Positions 48,600-61,004 of a DNA stretch of 64,000 nucleotides are shown here, in pieces. Position numbers and translations under genes: made by a program. The notes under the pieces were generated by a model. That model was not told the DNA's origin and did no database searches. It saw only the letters and a program-made list of their open reading frames with translations. This stretch comes from Echinometra lucunter. Taxonomy: Eukaryota > Echinodermata > Echinoidea > Camarodonta > Echinometridae. Where the stretch lies: contig CM057162.1 of assembly GCA_029962745.1 (NCBI GenBank), forward strand, positions 18,313,408 through 18,377,407, in the 5' to 3' direction. Each line of letters opens with the position of its first letter. Within the stretch, counting starts at the first letter, position 1.

Positions 48600-50130
48600 C
48601 CTTGTGTCATGCCTATTTTCAGGCTTCTATGTGCCTGTCAATCTATAACCATGGTAACAGGCATATTGAATATTCCAACGTGTTAGAGTAGTAGAAGTAG
48701 AAACAAGAAAGTACGCCATCAACAATTCCAACTGCATTGTTTTATTGTTTCATGTAACAACTTAACAAGCATGCATATTGTTAAGAAGGTGAGAAAGGGG
48801 AGCCACCATCTTTTTTTATAACGACTTCCTCTTTAATCCCCATAAAGATTTCTAGCTAAGTGTTGTCAGGTTGTATATTCATTATGGCAGTGTATGACAA
48901 AGATAGAGTAAGGCTTAATGAGGGTATTGTGCAACAGATTCTCAGAAAAGATAATCAATATTGACACTATATCAAAAGGATGAAGGCACATTGGACGAAG
49001 AAACGAAGTATGGCAAAACAGCGCCCTTCATAATTCACACTCATACTCATAAATACTACATAGTAAATTTCATGCAAATCAAAGCTTGTTATAAACAGTC
49101 AGCCTTTTACTAACACTTTTACCTATTTTAAATCTTCATGGTCAGCAATTAATTCATTGCTATTTTCGAAATGCTAGTAAATTGCTTTACTCCGCTATCC
49201 ATTTCTCTACAGCTTCTGTCTTTTTTTCCCCTTCCTCCCTATTTATATTTTCTCTTACCCCTCACCCTCTCTCTCTCTCTTCCTCTCTCTATCTCTCTCG
49301 CTCTCTTTCTCACTCGTGCAATATTTTTCAGTGATAACTGATTCAGCAATTTTTGCAACATTGAAATTCAGTATCGCGTATACTCTTGCATTCAATTCTA
49401 CAAGTTTTATTACCACTTGTAAGTTGTATTTTAATCTGTGAAAATCATGTAGTATATCAGGAAGTAGTCTTGTCCAGGTCCTCTGTGTATTATCCATACT
49501 CTAATTTCATGTCCACCATGGTTTTGTAATGGATTGTGGTAATTCTCGGAAAGAACGCACAACGATTTCTTTGTTTGATATTCAACGAATACCTAACTAT
49601 AAAGGCAAATCAACTAAAAACAAAGAGATTGGAAAACCTCGCAAACCTCCCCCCCCCCCCCCCCATCCCCATTATTCCATTCAATCACAGTATGAGGTAA
49701 ACTTTTGTTTGTTTTGTTTTGTTTTTTACAGGACGTAATAGTTCGCGTCCTCCACGAGATGTAAATAGCTTGAAGGCAAGTCACGAGATTGAGGTAAAAG
49801 GTTGATAACCAAACTAATCATATAGTAATGATATTATGTATTGGAAGCAGACCAGTAATAAGGGTATGACTATCGCCAACTCCTGTTGTTCTCTCTTCCT
49901 TTCTCTTACTTCTAAATATACAAACAAACAAACAAACAAAATCAAACAGCATAGTTAGATCATGATCTTAAAAGAGAACGTCAGGGCCGTGTCGGGACTT
50001 GGACCAATGACTGACATGCTAGTGGTCAGGTATTTACCAACTCGACTGAATACAAAATCTCTGCTCGATTTATATATATTTTTGAGAGGAATGAAAAAAT
50101 AATGAAAGCCTACACAGAAATAAATATAAC
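48600..50130. other. No gene seen
   Basis: AT-rich, with a CT-rich tract at 49258-49312, a poly-C run near 49649 and (CAAA)n-like sequence near 49920. No supported exon. Confidence 0.4.
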
Positions 50131-50132
50131 CA

Positions 50133-50253
50133 TCGAATGAAAAAAAAGAAAGAAGAAGGAAAAAGAAGAAGAGGAGGAAGAAGAAGAAGAAGAAGAAGAA
50201 GAAGAAGAAGAAGAAGAAGAAGAAGAAGAAGAAGAAGAAGAAGAAGAAGAAAA
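50133..50253. repeat. (GAA)n polypurine tract
   Basis: About 120 purine-rich bases, mostly GAA. Confidence 0.95.
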
Positions 50254-50379
50254 GGAAGAGCGTGTCACGAGGTTTTGAGGATATCAAAACGAAACGGGGA
50301 AAAACTTAATATCCCAGCTACAGTTTGTTTTCCAATTGTCTGTGGAATTTGATATCGTTTTTCATTTACATAAATTAAT

Positions 50380-50796
50380 GTGAAAGTGTTAAGCCTCTCT
50401 CACATTCATAAACCAATAATAAGATTAAAGGACCGCTCTGGAGCAGCTGGAGCGGCAGGTGGACACTATGCTCGTACACCAAAAACGCGTAAAAGGGTGG
50501 TTTTTTCACGGACGGGTGATGTACGCGCGTACAGTGAAAAGGGTATCAAAATTGCAAATATCAGGGGGGAAAGGGTATACTTTTACAACAGCTTGATTTG
50601 AAATTACTTGTTCAGAGTGCGGACACATGACAAAATACTTTTTAGGGTATTCCGAGATCGAAGGGTAATTACTTGTTTAGGGTCCATTTTGAAAGTCCAT
50701 GTACGAGCATGGATTCCACCTTGTAATGACAGTGGCCCCCCGCGCAGCTGCCCTATTATTAATAGTTATGAGCATACTCACATGCACGCAGCATAA
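50380..50796 (+). other. Two short open frames in GGGTA-rich DNA, probably repeat
   Basis: Frames of 73 and 62 codons follow one another. The DNA contains recurrent AGGGTA words (AAAGGGTATCAAAATTGC, TTTAGGGTATTCCGAG, GAAGGGTAATTACTTGT, TTTAGGGTCCATTTTG), which suggests a degenerate dispersed or tandem repeat and not a gene. No domain recognised. Confidence 0.3.
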
Positions 50797-51667
50797 GATA
50801 TAGTTTATCTTTAATATGTTATTGTTCTCGTTATCAGCCCAACGTGACTCCGGTTATCATGATCCGTATATCGTTTTGATCGTTTCCACCTCTTAATTTT
50901 TACTCGTTATACAAATTAAGTCATGAATTTTAAGTATGTGATCAGGACGATTTGACTGATTTTTAGGTATTTAAACCTGAACATTCTTTGAAACTTCTGT
51001 AATCTAGAAAACAAGGCATACGCGGGAATTCTTTCCCGGAGGGGGGGGGGGGGGGGGAGGAATATGTTCAATATTTGAAGGAACACGCAAGCGAGGGAAC
51101 GAAGCGATCGAACGGGGTAGGGTGTAGATCTGGAGGGGGATATGCCCCCCTCTCCGACACGAGGGAGGTTTCATATTTTCAGAATTGAATTGCTCGATAC
51201 TTTGCCTGAAATTTATTGAAATTTTTCAATTAAGAAGTAAGGTTTGATAATTTCAGGAGGGCAAGAAAACTGCCCCTGCCCCCCCCCCCTTCCTCGCTGC
51301 GGACGGCAATGCTGAAAATTTCAGAGAAAGAAAATAATAATCGTAACGTTTGAAATTGTGATAAGTTGTCCGGTATTGATTTATAGATGGCGCTTCACGC
51401 AACGTTTTATCCCGCGGGGCAGAGATATGACAGTTCATGAGTCTCGGCAATAGTGGTGGGTTTGTTTGTTGTTGTTTTTTTGTGTTTTTGTTTTTTCATT
51501 TTTTTTTTTTTCATTTTGGTAGGCTCGCTTACTTGCGTCTGTGCGATGCACGATGCATAATCAACTTCGGCAAAAGGGGATAGCTACATGTAGGCCTACT
51601 TCGGCATCTGTTTGGGTAGTCACGACTATAGACTGGTTCGTTCTTTGTTTTATTGATCTCGATAACA

Positions 51668-51710
51668 CCACTGATCTGTTTGAAAAGATTCTTTTCAAAC
51701 AGATCAGTGG
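51668..51710. repeat. Perfect 43-base hairpin, 20-base arms
   Basis: CCACTGATCTGTTTGAAAAG, then ATT, then its exact complement. ATAACAC lies directly on both sides (51662-51668, overlapping the arm by one base, and 51711-51717). The form fits a templated (fold-back synthesis) insertion or a tiny inverted-repeat element. It is not followed by a T-run, so I do not call it a terminator. Confidence 0.85.
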
Positions 51711-51809
51711 ATAACACAGACCTGACAGAGGTAAACGTGTATAGATCTTGCACGGATCGAACGTACGGTGTGCGCTTGATTCGAAATTATGCCAAGATTT
51801 TTCCACCAA

Positions 51810-51990
51810 GTACGGCTCCCTTAAAGACGCTAAGTGGTGGGCTTTCATGGGGAATGGATTATAATTTGCTGACACCAGACTTTGAGAAAAAAAATACCTG
51901 TAATAGAGCTACATTTCTGGAGCACAGCAAAACAAACTGTCCCAGCACAAACTAGGCCTGAGTCGAAACGGTTCCCCGCCCGGGCCCCGT
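51810..51990 (+). repeat. Inverted-pair repeat, left copy
   Basis: Contains TTAAAGACGCTAAGTGGTGG and GCTTTCATGGGGAAT. These recur in inverted orientation at 53543-53580 with one mismatch. Words such as CTAGGCCTGAGTC and CCCCGCCCG recur as well, so this is a diverged copy of the same roughly 250-base repeat. Confidence 0.55.
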
Positions 51991-53290
51991 CCGTCGAGCT
52001 GAAACCCGGTTTTGTGTTCTCGGCTTTCGGGTTTTCATCATATCAATAAGACCCAGTATATTGCTGATTTTAGAGTTGTTTCATTATTAGAAATATTTAT
52101 ATACTTGTCACATCAATGTCATGTACTGTACGTTCCAATTTTGAGGAAATTTCTCACCTTTGCACCCCCGTTTGGTTCTTGCAAGTTCATTAAAATTAGT
52201 ACATTTATCCATCACTCTTCAGTGCCAACGTAACAAACACTCTCGTTCATGCACACGCACGAGCTAGCGCTAGGCAGCACACATACAGTACATACATGCA
52301 TGCACACAGGTTGTTATCCAGTACAAAGTCCAGACGGCGTAGTTCATTTTCCACAAAGGGATCAGAGAATCAAGACAGAAGTTAAGACATAAAATCTAGA
52401 ATTATGAAATATAGTGCAACATGTTTTTATGGTTTTATTCAATTGAAGAATAAAATACACCTTGTATATTTAATCGGATTTTGATTGATTATAAGAAAAG
52501 CACTGTCACTGAAATAAAGATCTACCCCCATGTTGAAAATAGACTAACCCTCATTGAGTATGCAAGTAGTGGTATATCGTATACGCAGAGCGTTTCCCAC
52601 CATTTCTGAACGAAAGAGGAACGTTCGGTCTTGTGTTCTAAACCCTTTCAAATTTAGATTTTTTCAGGGAAATTTTTCAGAGACAAGTTGAAGTAGATAT
52701 TTTACTAAGAAATATGAACAGGTGATGCAGTTTCCTAAATTGAATTCCACACTCAAATGAATAAAAATACTTTAATAACAGTTTAAACTTTAATGATGAA
52801 GGTTATGAGAATTTTATATGGAAGTGAGCTATGACTAGAAATAAAGACTAGCATTTTGACCCTTGGCCTCTAGCTCCCTCACAACCAGCTGTAACTTGTC
52901 TCGGCATGACGGCTGAGATCAACAATCTTTGGCCTAGATACGAAAGTGATTATCTTGGGAATGCTTTGTTTTGTTGTTTAATCTCGGAGTCGAGTTTGTG
53001 AAGTGGTACACTTGGAAAAAGAAATATCCCGAGTAAGCAAAGAGGAAATATTACATGGAAAATGAATCATTTACATGTGCTTGTGATCGGCCGGATTTAT
53101 AACCTCCCTGGATTTGCAGTTTTAAGTAGCCTGAGGTCGATCTACTCCCCCTCTACTCCCTGCTTCCCCATAACCCATGCTTCCCCTGCGCAGTCAGAGG
53201 ATTTGCCGGTGGTGCATACCAAGTGGGTATTCAGTTACTTGTTTTGAAAAAGGTCAAATGAGGTCAATAAACTTTTATCACTGCTGACTT
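51991..53290. other. No gene seen
   Basis: AT-rich interval between the two inverted repeat copies; no transposase-like frame in it. Confidence 0.4.
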
Positions 53291-53590
53291 AAAAATTTTC
53301 GGGTACCCGGTCCCCGCCCGTTTTTCCCACTCAAACCCGGTTTGAGGAAAACCCGTGATGACTCAGGCCTAGCACAAACATTCTTCGGCCTGCTTCGGGC
53401 ATTCTCGGGCCAGGGAACGTGAGATAATGACTTTGCCATATGGGGAAAGGGTGAAGTATACAGAGTATTACATAAGGTCTGTTAGTCATAAAACTCACAG
53501 TGATGGACAACACCTGTTACTGGGTAAGCACCCATGGTGTCAAATTCCCCATGAAAGCCCACGACTTAGCGTCTTTAAACAGTGCGTCCA
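53291..53590 (-). repeat. Inverted-pair repeat, right copy
   Basis: Complement of the unit at 51810-51990, more complete, with an ACCCGGTTTGAG/ACGGGCGGGGACC GC-rich section. Whether the pair bounds one element or is two independent insertions cannot be told. Confidence 0.5.
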
Positions 53591-53966
53591 TCATTTTCAC
53601 TTTTTATTCATTCATTGTTGTGATGAGTGAATGCAAAGTGTACACCTGAACTTAGATATATGGACATTTGCTATATTCAGATATTCCATATTTTCCGTAA
53701 GCTGGCGGCATGCAACTTTAGAGTTCAGTTTTGTTGCCGTTGTGTTTTATAACAGGAAAAATAATGCCTATAAACTCTATCGATTTTGAATTTTGCCAAT
53801 CACTTGCGATTGGTCGGAATCATAATGGACTTTTATTTATTTAATCATTTGTACTTTAATTCTAATGATTGTAATATCAGCATCAACCGTCCGCGTTTCA
53901 TTAAATGCTATTATCATTGATGGATATGGATATGGAGGGGGGGGGGGGGGGGTGGAGATCCAGTAT

Positions 53967-54027
<61 letters not shown>
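53967..54027. repeat. (TAG)n microsatellite, tail of LINE remnant
   Basis: Read on the minus strand it is (CTA)n directly after AAAATAAAA, at the 3' end of the LINE remnant that follows, so it is likely that element's expanded tail. Confidence 0.7.
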
Positions 54028-54028
<1 letters not shown>

Positions 54029-54305
54029 TTTATTTTTTTCGCATAAAACTAAGCATTAAAAAACAAAATATACGGGGGATTGCCCACATTCAGCTAAACC
54101 AACATTGGGAAGCTGGTCTTCCGTGGGGTCCGGAATAAATACATAACATAAACAAAGTAAAACAAACATAAGAACAAATCAATAAATGAGATTATCAACA
54201 AGAAAACATACAACATAACCAGATAAGTGAGAAAAAAAATAAAGGAACAAATAAGCAAACAAAAATGGAAAATCCTATAAGGGATGTGGGGGGGGGGACC
54301 ATGTG

Positions 54306-54590
54306 CTACAGTTCTACAATCTTAGATTTGAGTATATTAATACTAGGGGATGACTTGATATGAGGAGGAAGTGCGTTGCAGGCTTTTGCGTTTCTATATT
54401 TGAATGATCTTTTGAGGGAATTCGTTCTTGGTTCGGGTAGTTTTATTTTAGCTCCAATGCGCGAAGGGCAGGAACGGGTTATCAACTCAAATTCATTTCT
54501 TAGATATTGGGGGGTTAGATTATTCATAATTTTATACATGAGGACAAGGGAATGATCATGCATTTCTTCTTTTTTTACAAGAGTTGCCAA
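54306..54590 (-). pseudogene. LINE ORF2 C-terminal fragment
   Basis: A 94-codon open piece of the element above. The pattern SLVLMYKIMNNLTPQYL, followed by SLKRSFKYRNAKACNALP, matches the conserved region after the RT domain in CR1/Jockey-type LINEs. It lacks all catalytic motifs. Confidence 0.7.
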
Positions 54591-54896
54591 TTAAGAGCAT
54601 TATGAATTTCCAGGACAGTGACATGAGATTCAGGTTTAATTTGAAGTATAATACGACCTGCCCTATTCATGCTATTTTCTAATTTTTGGAGGCGATCGGT
54701 GTATTTCTTAAAAGTTGCACTGTAAATAACGTCACCGTGATCAAAATATGGAATGATAAGTGAATTATAATAAATTTCAGTATCTTCTCTTTACTCTGAC
54801 CCAGTCTATGGCTTCTGTCAATTTCTCTAGCATTTAATGCAATGCCTAACTTTTCAGTACATATTTTGATCTGCAAAATTTTATGCAAAAGTTAAG

Positions 54897-55680
54897 GTCT
54901 AGGACAATTTTTTGGTGGGACGATTTTTCCCCACATTGAAAGCAGCAAAAAAACTAAGCACTAATATCGAGCCCCACCACCCCAACACCTATCCCCATCC
55001 CTTTTTCAATTTTTTTTCCCCTTCCTTATTAGAGTTCCATATATACCTATCACCTGCATCCTCGACTCAAGTTTGTTTGTTACCGGTTTTTTGTAGCGCC
55101 AGCTATGAGCAGCTGCAGCACAATGTATGGGTCTAAATTCCATCAACTGCCAGCAGTTTGACTTTTTCTATTCGGTAGCATTATAATTCTGTGATCTCTG
55201 CGTCCACTTGAAAACATTATCATATTGACACTAGGATTTCATTGTTTGAAATAACATCTTGAGTCGTAAATAAATTGTGACTTGCGACGATTATTTCAAA
55301 CGTATTTTCAAATGTATCACAGCATCATTTATTGTATCTGGCAACCTTTATGCTGAAAAGTGCCATTGACTGTTTATGATGCTGTTGCCGGGATTACGTG
55401 CCGTGATATCGTTTATGTAAATTATCTAAATGACTGTAACAAACAAGTTTTATACTGCTGATTTTCTAGATAGTAAAACTCTGATTTGAATTTCGAAACG
55501 TTATATGAGGAATCCCAATTCGTGAAATAAAGTGAAACTTCGCAAACACAAATTTACATCATCCAACGTCCTTGTATAATGCAAAGTTCATTTTCAATTT
55601 GCCACATGTGAGTTATCACCGAACAAAGTGGGAGAAGGAGAAGAAGGAAAGGAGGGGTAGAAGAGGAGGAGAGGAGAGGT
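54897..55680. other. No gene seen
   Basis: AT-rich, nothing supported. Confidence 0.4.
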
Positions 55681-55683
55681 TGA

Positions 55684-55709
55684 AGATGATGATGATGATG
55701 ATGATAATC

Positions 55710-55742
<33 letters not shown>

Positions 55743-55870
55743 TAGAAGAAGAAGAACAACAAGAAGAACAAGAAGAACAAGAAGAAGAAAAAACCCCAAG
55801 AAGAATTGAAGAAGAAGAAGAAGAAGAAGAAGAAGAAGAAGAAAAAGAAGAAGAGGAGGAGGACGAGGAG
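55684..55870. repeat. (ATG)n then (GAA)n microsatellites
   Basis: ATG repeats (55684-55742) followed by GAA with AAC and GAG interruptions to about 55870. Confidence 0.95.
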
Positions 55871-55879
55871 GATGAACAA

Positions 55880-57394
55880 TTTTGAAGACGATATTTAAAG
55901 AAAAGATTAGAAGAACATTGAAAAATGATCAAAAACAAAGAGCCAAAAATGGAACCAAGGGCGAGAGTGTTGCTTGCGTGTGTCTTTTTTAAAAGGATAT
56001 ACCAGAATACGTGATGATCAGTGTTTACTCAAGAATGATCAAGAATGATTTTACAGTTATACCAAGGTCATAATATGCCGATGTGCTCACTTTGTTATCT
56101 GTCTAACCGTCCTTTAGTCCCCATTTCCTTCATCAGATAACGCTGAATAATGTCTATGACGACAATTCTATATTAAATATGCTTTTTATCATTGTTATCA
56201 TGTCTTCGGCGACTGAAACAGAAGCTCAGTTTTTCGAGAATTTGTCTCCTTCTTTGTAAGGTATACTGCATTTAGGTGCATTATAGACACATTGCTATAG
56301 TTTCAAGAGGAAATGAATGAGAATTGCAAATCAATTTCAATTGGAAATTGCAAATCAATTTCAATTGAAAATTGCATGAGTTCCACTTCTTCCCTATGCA
56401 TGCTATGTATTAATTGTTACTACTTCCCATAGACAGTTACGACTTATTCCATAAGTCGTATGATCAGATTCAGACTTTCGGCTCTTCCATGTCTGTGATT
56501 AATATGGTAAATACGCCATACTAAAGACAGGTGCTCATGAAAAGCTAGACACAGGTTAGGAATTGCGTACCCGCCTGCGACACAATTCGTTGCTTAGCTC
56601 ATTGCAGTCAAATACACGAAGTATGAGCCATAGATATGCTATGCAAGATCGTATCTCATTCACAGCGTTTATTTCTTGTATTATTTTCTCTTTTTTTTAA
56701 CGAGAGTTGAGTCGTCGTTGTTAAAGATTAACTTGAAAGTACACAAAAGACGACGCGGAAGGTTATTTGTTTGTTTGGTGGTCTGTGAGTGAGTGCGTGA
56801 GCGATGAGAACAGTTAGTTTTCAAACTGGTCCAAGTCTGCAGTATATAGGACTCGTGTATTACAGCCCATGTAGAAGTAGGCCTATTAAATTTTTCATGA
56901 CTCATCTGTCGAGAAATAATAAACAAACAAACAAACAACCCGCTTTAATCACGGTAAGTGCTATAGATATTCCCACAGGAAATGTCAAAAGCATTATTTT
57001 AATACCATACGTTATTCCAGACTTATAAGTTATCAAAATACTGAAATCAGATTATAATTAACCCTGGCAGTTTACTTTGAAAAGTCTTTATAAGGCCATG
57101 AAATGGTTGCAAACCAAATTGTTTCCCCGTGACTACAAGCTATGGATTTATTAATCATATAAAACTGATATTTTGCTTGGCTGCGCTATCGCCAAAGTCC
57201 CCATTCTAATAATATTTCATGTTCGTTCCAGGCACTTCTTGGTGTTTGCTTGCCAAACTACTTCTGCAAATAATGACTCCCAAGCATAACACAAGCGTAA
57301 GCCATTCATCCACAAATCTCGATATTTCTTTTCCGTTTTTTTTTTTTTTCTTTTTGTTTTGTTTTTGTTTTGTTTTTTTGCAATTAATGTTGCT
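55880..57394. other. No gene seen
   Basis: AT-rich; a 25-base unit (GAATTGCAAATCAATTTCAA then TTG) is repeated twice near 56310-56365. No exon supported. Confidence 0.4.
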
Positions 57395-57650
57395 GATTAG
57401 AACCTTTCTGGTCCCATATTTGGAACCTTTAAAGGTTCTTCAAAGAACCATTAACATCATAAAATAACCTAAAGGTTCTCTAAATGGTTCTAATTAAAAG
57501 GGGTCTTTGGAAACATGGTTGTATAAGAAATGTTTTGGGGTTCTTGAATATAAGAACTCTTTATCAATGTTTAGAGAACCCCTTTTTCTGGAAGTTCTAA
57601 ATATGGGACAAAAAAGGATCAAACTGACACATTTTTTTTTCTAAGAGTGC
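57395..57650. mobile_element. Fold-back element with AAAGGTTC words, left end eroded
   Basis: GGTCCCATATTTGGAACC at the left faces the complement of TTTTTTGTCCCATATTTAGAAC at the right. The interior alternates GGTTCT and AGAACC. The right terminus (complement CACTCTTAGAAAAAAAAATG) resembles the ends of the elements at 57911 and 61323, so it may be a distant relative. Confidence 0.55.
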
Positions 57651-57910
57651 ACACTCTATACGTTCAGGAATGGTTATCCCTTCTGAGCACTGCATTTTGG
57701 AGTGGAAAGCCATGCTGAAGATGGAAAATCCACTTTAAAATGAGTTTTTCAGACCGCAACTTTTAATGTACTGCACGATAGTGAGAGTGAATTACTAAAC
57801 ATTTTGACAGGGAATTTTCACCAGAAGATGAAGTACGCCATGGGATCCAGTTTATTTCTACTGTTTTGTGTCATGAGAGTTACGTAGGATGATGTTGCTA
57901 AACACTGTAT

Positions 57911-58274
57911 ACACTAAGAATAAAAGGTTCAATTTTTCACCCTTCAAATGCAACACTGAGAGCTCCTTTATGGGTACAACTTTGAGCCCAAGGAAGCATT
58001 ATGTACCATTAAGGGTGCAGTGAGCTACATTTTGCATTCTTAAGCATGTTAAGTCTGCAGAGTTGTATCCCTTAGGGAAGGTGCAAATTTGCACCCTTTT
58101 GAATGACAAAAAAATCTGCACCCTTAAGGGTGCAGACGGGCATTTCCTGGTGCAAACAAGTACAAAAGGGTGCATCTTTGCACCTTTTTCATGTAGGTGC
58201 AAGATTGCACCCCAAAAGGTGCTGCCATTGTTGCATTTAGAGTGCAAAATTGAACTTTTCATTCTAAGTGTGTT
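57911..58274. mobile_element. Fold-back MITE with TGCACC hairpins, copy 1
   Basis: Ends are inverted repeats of 50 or more bases: ACACTAAGAATAAAAGGTTC at the left and the complement AACACACTTAGAATGAAAAG at the right. Both continue with matching ATGCAAC and CTCCTTT/CACCTTTT words. The interior holds self-complementary CTGCACCCTTAAGGGTGCAG. No target duplication resolved. A second copy is at 61323-61650. Confidence 0.8.
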
Positions 58275-60478
58275 AAGTGTGCTTTAATGATTCTGATTAC
58301 ATTATAACTTGCCCCCAAATAAGTCGGTAATAACGATTCCCATTTGCATACCACTGTGCTAATTTGTTGGGGTTTTAAGCCTCTGTTTATTCACGTTTCA
58401 TTTAAAAAAAACACATCATAATGCGAAGGAGAAGTTTCCCATTAACACAAAGTCAGAAAAAACATGTAAGGATAAGATGATAGCCTAACCCAAATCTAAT
58501 CACAAAATCAAAGCGCTTTATCCACGTAGGCCCATTTGACTTTTAAGTATAAATCGCTAAGAAACATCAAATAGTTTGTAAACGCTCTGTAAAAATGTAG
58601 CTGTTGCAGTGGTATTGTTATCATGACAGTTGTGAACACGAACAAGGACTGCACCCATGATAGTCAAGAGCTTCCCACACAGCATTTTTATCTCTTCCGA
58701 TATCTGTTTTTTGCAATATAATTATGTCGACATAATTTACGAGATAACATTAATAGCCACTGTTACTGTTAGCAGGGGAAACTAATCAGAAAGACGACCA
58801 TTGTTTCTTTTCTTCATATCTTTAGTTACCCGCCCCCCCCCCCTCCCCCCAAAAAGAAGCAAGAACACCCCCCGAACTTTGTGAAAACCCACCCTAACCT
58901 TGGAACTGTTTATAACACCTTGTAGGTTTGCTCACTACTATCAAAATAGCATAGATGTTAATAATAGCATCACATGCATCATCAAAATTAGTTTTCAGTG
59001 TCCACTGTGAGTTTTTGCTCTTTGTTTCTCGTCCAAAAATGTGTACTTTTAATCGTTCCTGATTTCTTCAAAACCCAGCTAATGGGCATATTGTCTTCAA
59101 TCAGTCCCACACAATGATTTCCGTGTTTGCTTTGCGGTGACACACATAGAAGACAAACACCTCGACAAGTTATTAAAATTGCTTTAGCGGTGTCCTGTTA
59201 AAGGCAAAGTCGAAGCTTACAATAGCAAGTTGATTTGATTAAATGAGAACATTCAGAAGACATGTCAATAAAAGTGTGAGAAAAGGGAGAAAAAATTGTC
59301 AAACTATGCCAATGTGTATGCAAGTTTTAAAGCAAAGTATACACATAAAGATCTCTCTCCAAACTTTAAATTCACAAACCTTCGTGATCTCAGGTTTAGT
59401 GTTAAGATAAGAGATATCCTGATAAATGTGCATGGAAAATACAGCTGAAAATGTTTTCTAAAATTCAATTCAGGTACTGGTATCATAACATATCCTTTTT
59501 TTGGGGGGGGGGGGTAGAGGGATTGGAATTCATTACAAAATGCGAAAGAGGATAGAGAGTAGCTTGTGTTATTTTACAAAATGAAATGCTGACACAATAG
59601 CGTCAATGACTTTCATCAAATTATGAAAAAAATACAACCAATTCTGATGACCAGGTGGAACTTCACTTTGAGAGGATGATTAATCTTTAGAATCAGCTAC
59701 GAATGATCAATATTTGCCCTATCATTTTCATCTCCTTGCTCGAGATACCTTAATTGCATTGTCATCATATTACAGACATGCCCTGTGTAGTGAATCACAC
59801 TGTTGGACTAGGTCGTGTTTTATGATCACGATGACGGAGCTGCCAGATATTTTTTTAATAGCTTAAAGTGATTAAATTAGTCTGGAATCACACATATTTT
59901 TTTACACTTCATATTTCTTTATAGATTTCAAAGGTGAAGTACCAGGATTTTGACATTCTTAATGTCCCATTTTGGTGTGAAATCGGGAAAAAAATCAAAT
60001 GAAATGTACCGATGTTTCTAAGGCAAATATCTGACAAATCGAAGTCTGTTTGTTAGTTGTTGGTTTGTCCGACTCCATGTCTTTAATACACTGTCCATAC
60101 ATGATATTTTATACACTGTACATGATATGTATCGACTCAGTACACGTATGTTAAAGCCAACAAAGATATTATCTTTGTTGGTTTTTGCAAAAAAAAAAAA
60201 AAAAGTTCTAGCGGGTCACTATTGGGTATTTTCATCTCTTGCCTGATTAAGAAAGGGAATCTGCCTCGGCTCTTATAATTCCTTGGGTGATTATTTTCAT
60301 TGCCTCATGGCATGTAGCATTGCTAAAATTAAGGAAATACTAATACCCTGACGGCGCCTTCACATTCCAGTGAGAGTCTATGCGGGCCATGTAAAAAGTA
60401 TTTTCTTATTTTTTCGTCATTTCTCATAAGAAAACCTATGTTAAGAATTATATTCTGAACCGGAAACGGTCTCTAGGC
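58275..60478. other. 2.2 kb without supported gene
   Basis: AT-rich DNA. A 26-base hairpin built on CCAACAAAGATA lies near 60157-60182, and poly-C/poly-G runs occur near 58832 and 59500. No exon, RNA or bounded repeat recognised. Confidence 0.4.
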
Positions 60479-60508
60479 CTAGCCTGCTGAGGCATTAAAC
60501 GTTCTTAC

Positions 60509-60671
60509 CGATTCTACGCAACGTCGTGAGTCAGCCTCATAAACACAGTTGGCATTCCATAGTTCGTTACTCATTAACTCATCACGCCCTGGTAAACAAA
60601 CGACACATCTGAAGCATCCCTCTTCTAAACATGGTATAATCCAACCCACACATGTTCCGTAGTACATACAA
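60509..60671 (-). CDS. Candidate Cys-rich exon
   Basis: A minus-strand frame reads MYYGTCVGWIIPCLEEGCF, then RCVVCLPGRDELMSNELWN, then ANCVYEADSRRCVES. It has seven Cys in about 53 residues (spacing C-6-C-4-C-2-C-2-C-16-C-8-C), suggestive of a disulphide-rich extracellular module. It ends at TCG|GTAAGAACG, a strong 5' splice site. A possible acceptor (GTCGTTAAAG) lies at the other end, after a (TG)n tract. I do not recognise the fold, and there is no allele in the window to test it. Chance is possible. Confidence 0.3.
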
Positions 60672-60692
60672 CTTTAACGACAAACCGCCACT

Positions 60693-60696
<4 letters not shown>

Positions 60697-60725
<29 letters not shown>
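60697..60725. repeat. (CA)n microsatellite
   Basis: About 14 CA units. Confidence 0.95.
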
Positions 60726-60726
<1 letters not shown>

Positions 60727-61004
60727 CACTAACCCACTTGCAATCAAACTTATCATAAAAATTGATAATTGTTTGCACATTTACCGAAGTCCGTTTACTT
60801 GTCCTTTAACCCCTTTATCTGTTTGCCGCCATTTTGCCTCTTTCTCTTTCAACACATTCTTCATGAAGCTGAACCGATAAAATTTGAAACAGGCCGTCTG
60901 CGTATTGAGGACGAGATAACGTACCTTTTCCTTAATATTCACAGGCGTGAGTGGACACTGCCCCGCCAATTTCTATATCTTTGTGGCGTGCGATCTTTAG
61001 GCAG

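Larger units (their letters stand above)
53966..54896 (-). mobile_element. Internally deleted, decayed LINE remnant
   Basis: On the minus strand, in order: an ORF1-like fragment containing EKLGIALNAREIDRSHRLG (54896 to about 54780), then directly the C-terminal part of a reverse transcriptase ORF with NSLIIPYFDHGDVIYSA and DRLQKLENSMNRAGRII (about 54775-54600), then after a frameshift HDHSLVLMYKIMNNLTPQYL and KACNALPPHIKSSPSINILK, ending at 54306. A 3' UTR of about 280 bases contains CCCCACGGAAGACCAGC and ends AATAAAA(CTA)n. IDRSHRLG-type words are typical of ORF1 proteins of L1/CR1-like elements. The joining of ORF1 to the end of ORF2 means the endonuclease and catalytic RT were deleted. At least two frame breaks; inactive. 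Confidence 0.75.

Noticed and set aside
58063..58287. Short peptides with repeated ICTLKG/APLK-like words
   Set aside because: They are translations of the palindromic TGCACC/GGTGCA units of a MITE, as are those at 61246-61738.
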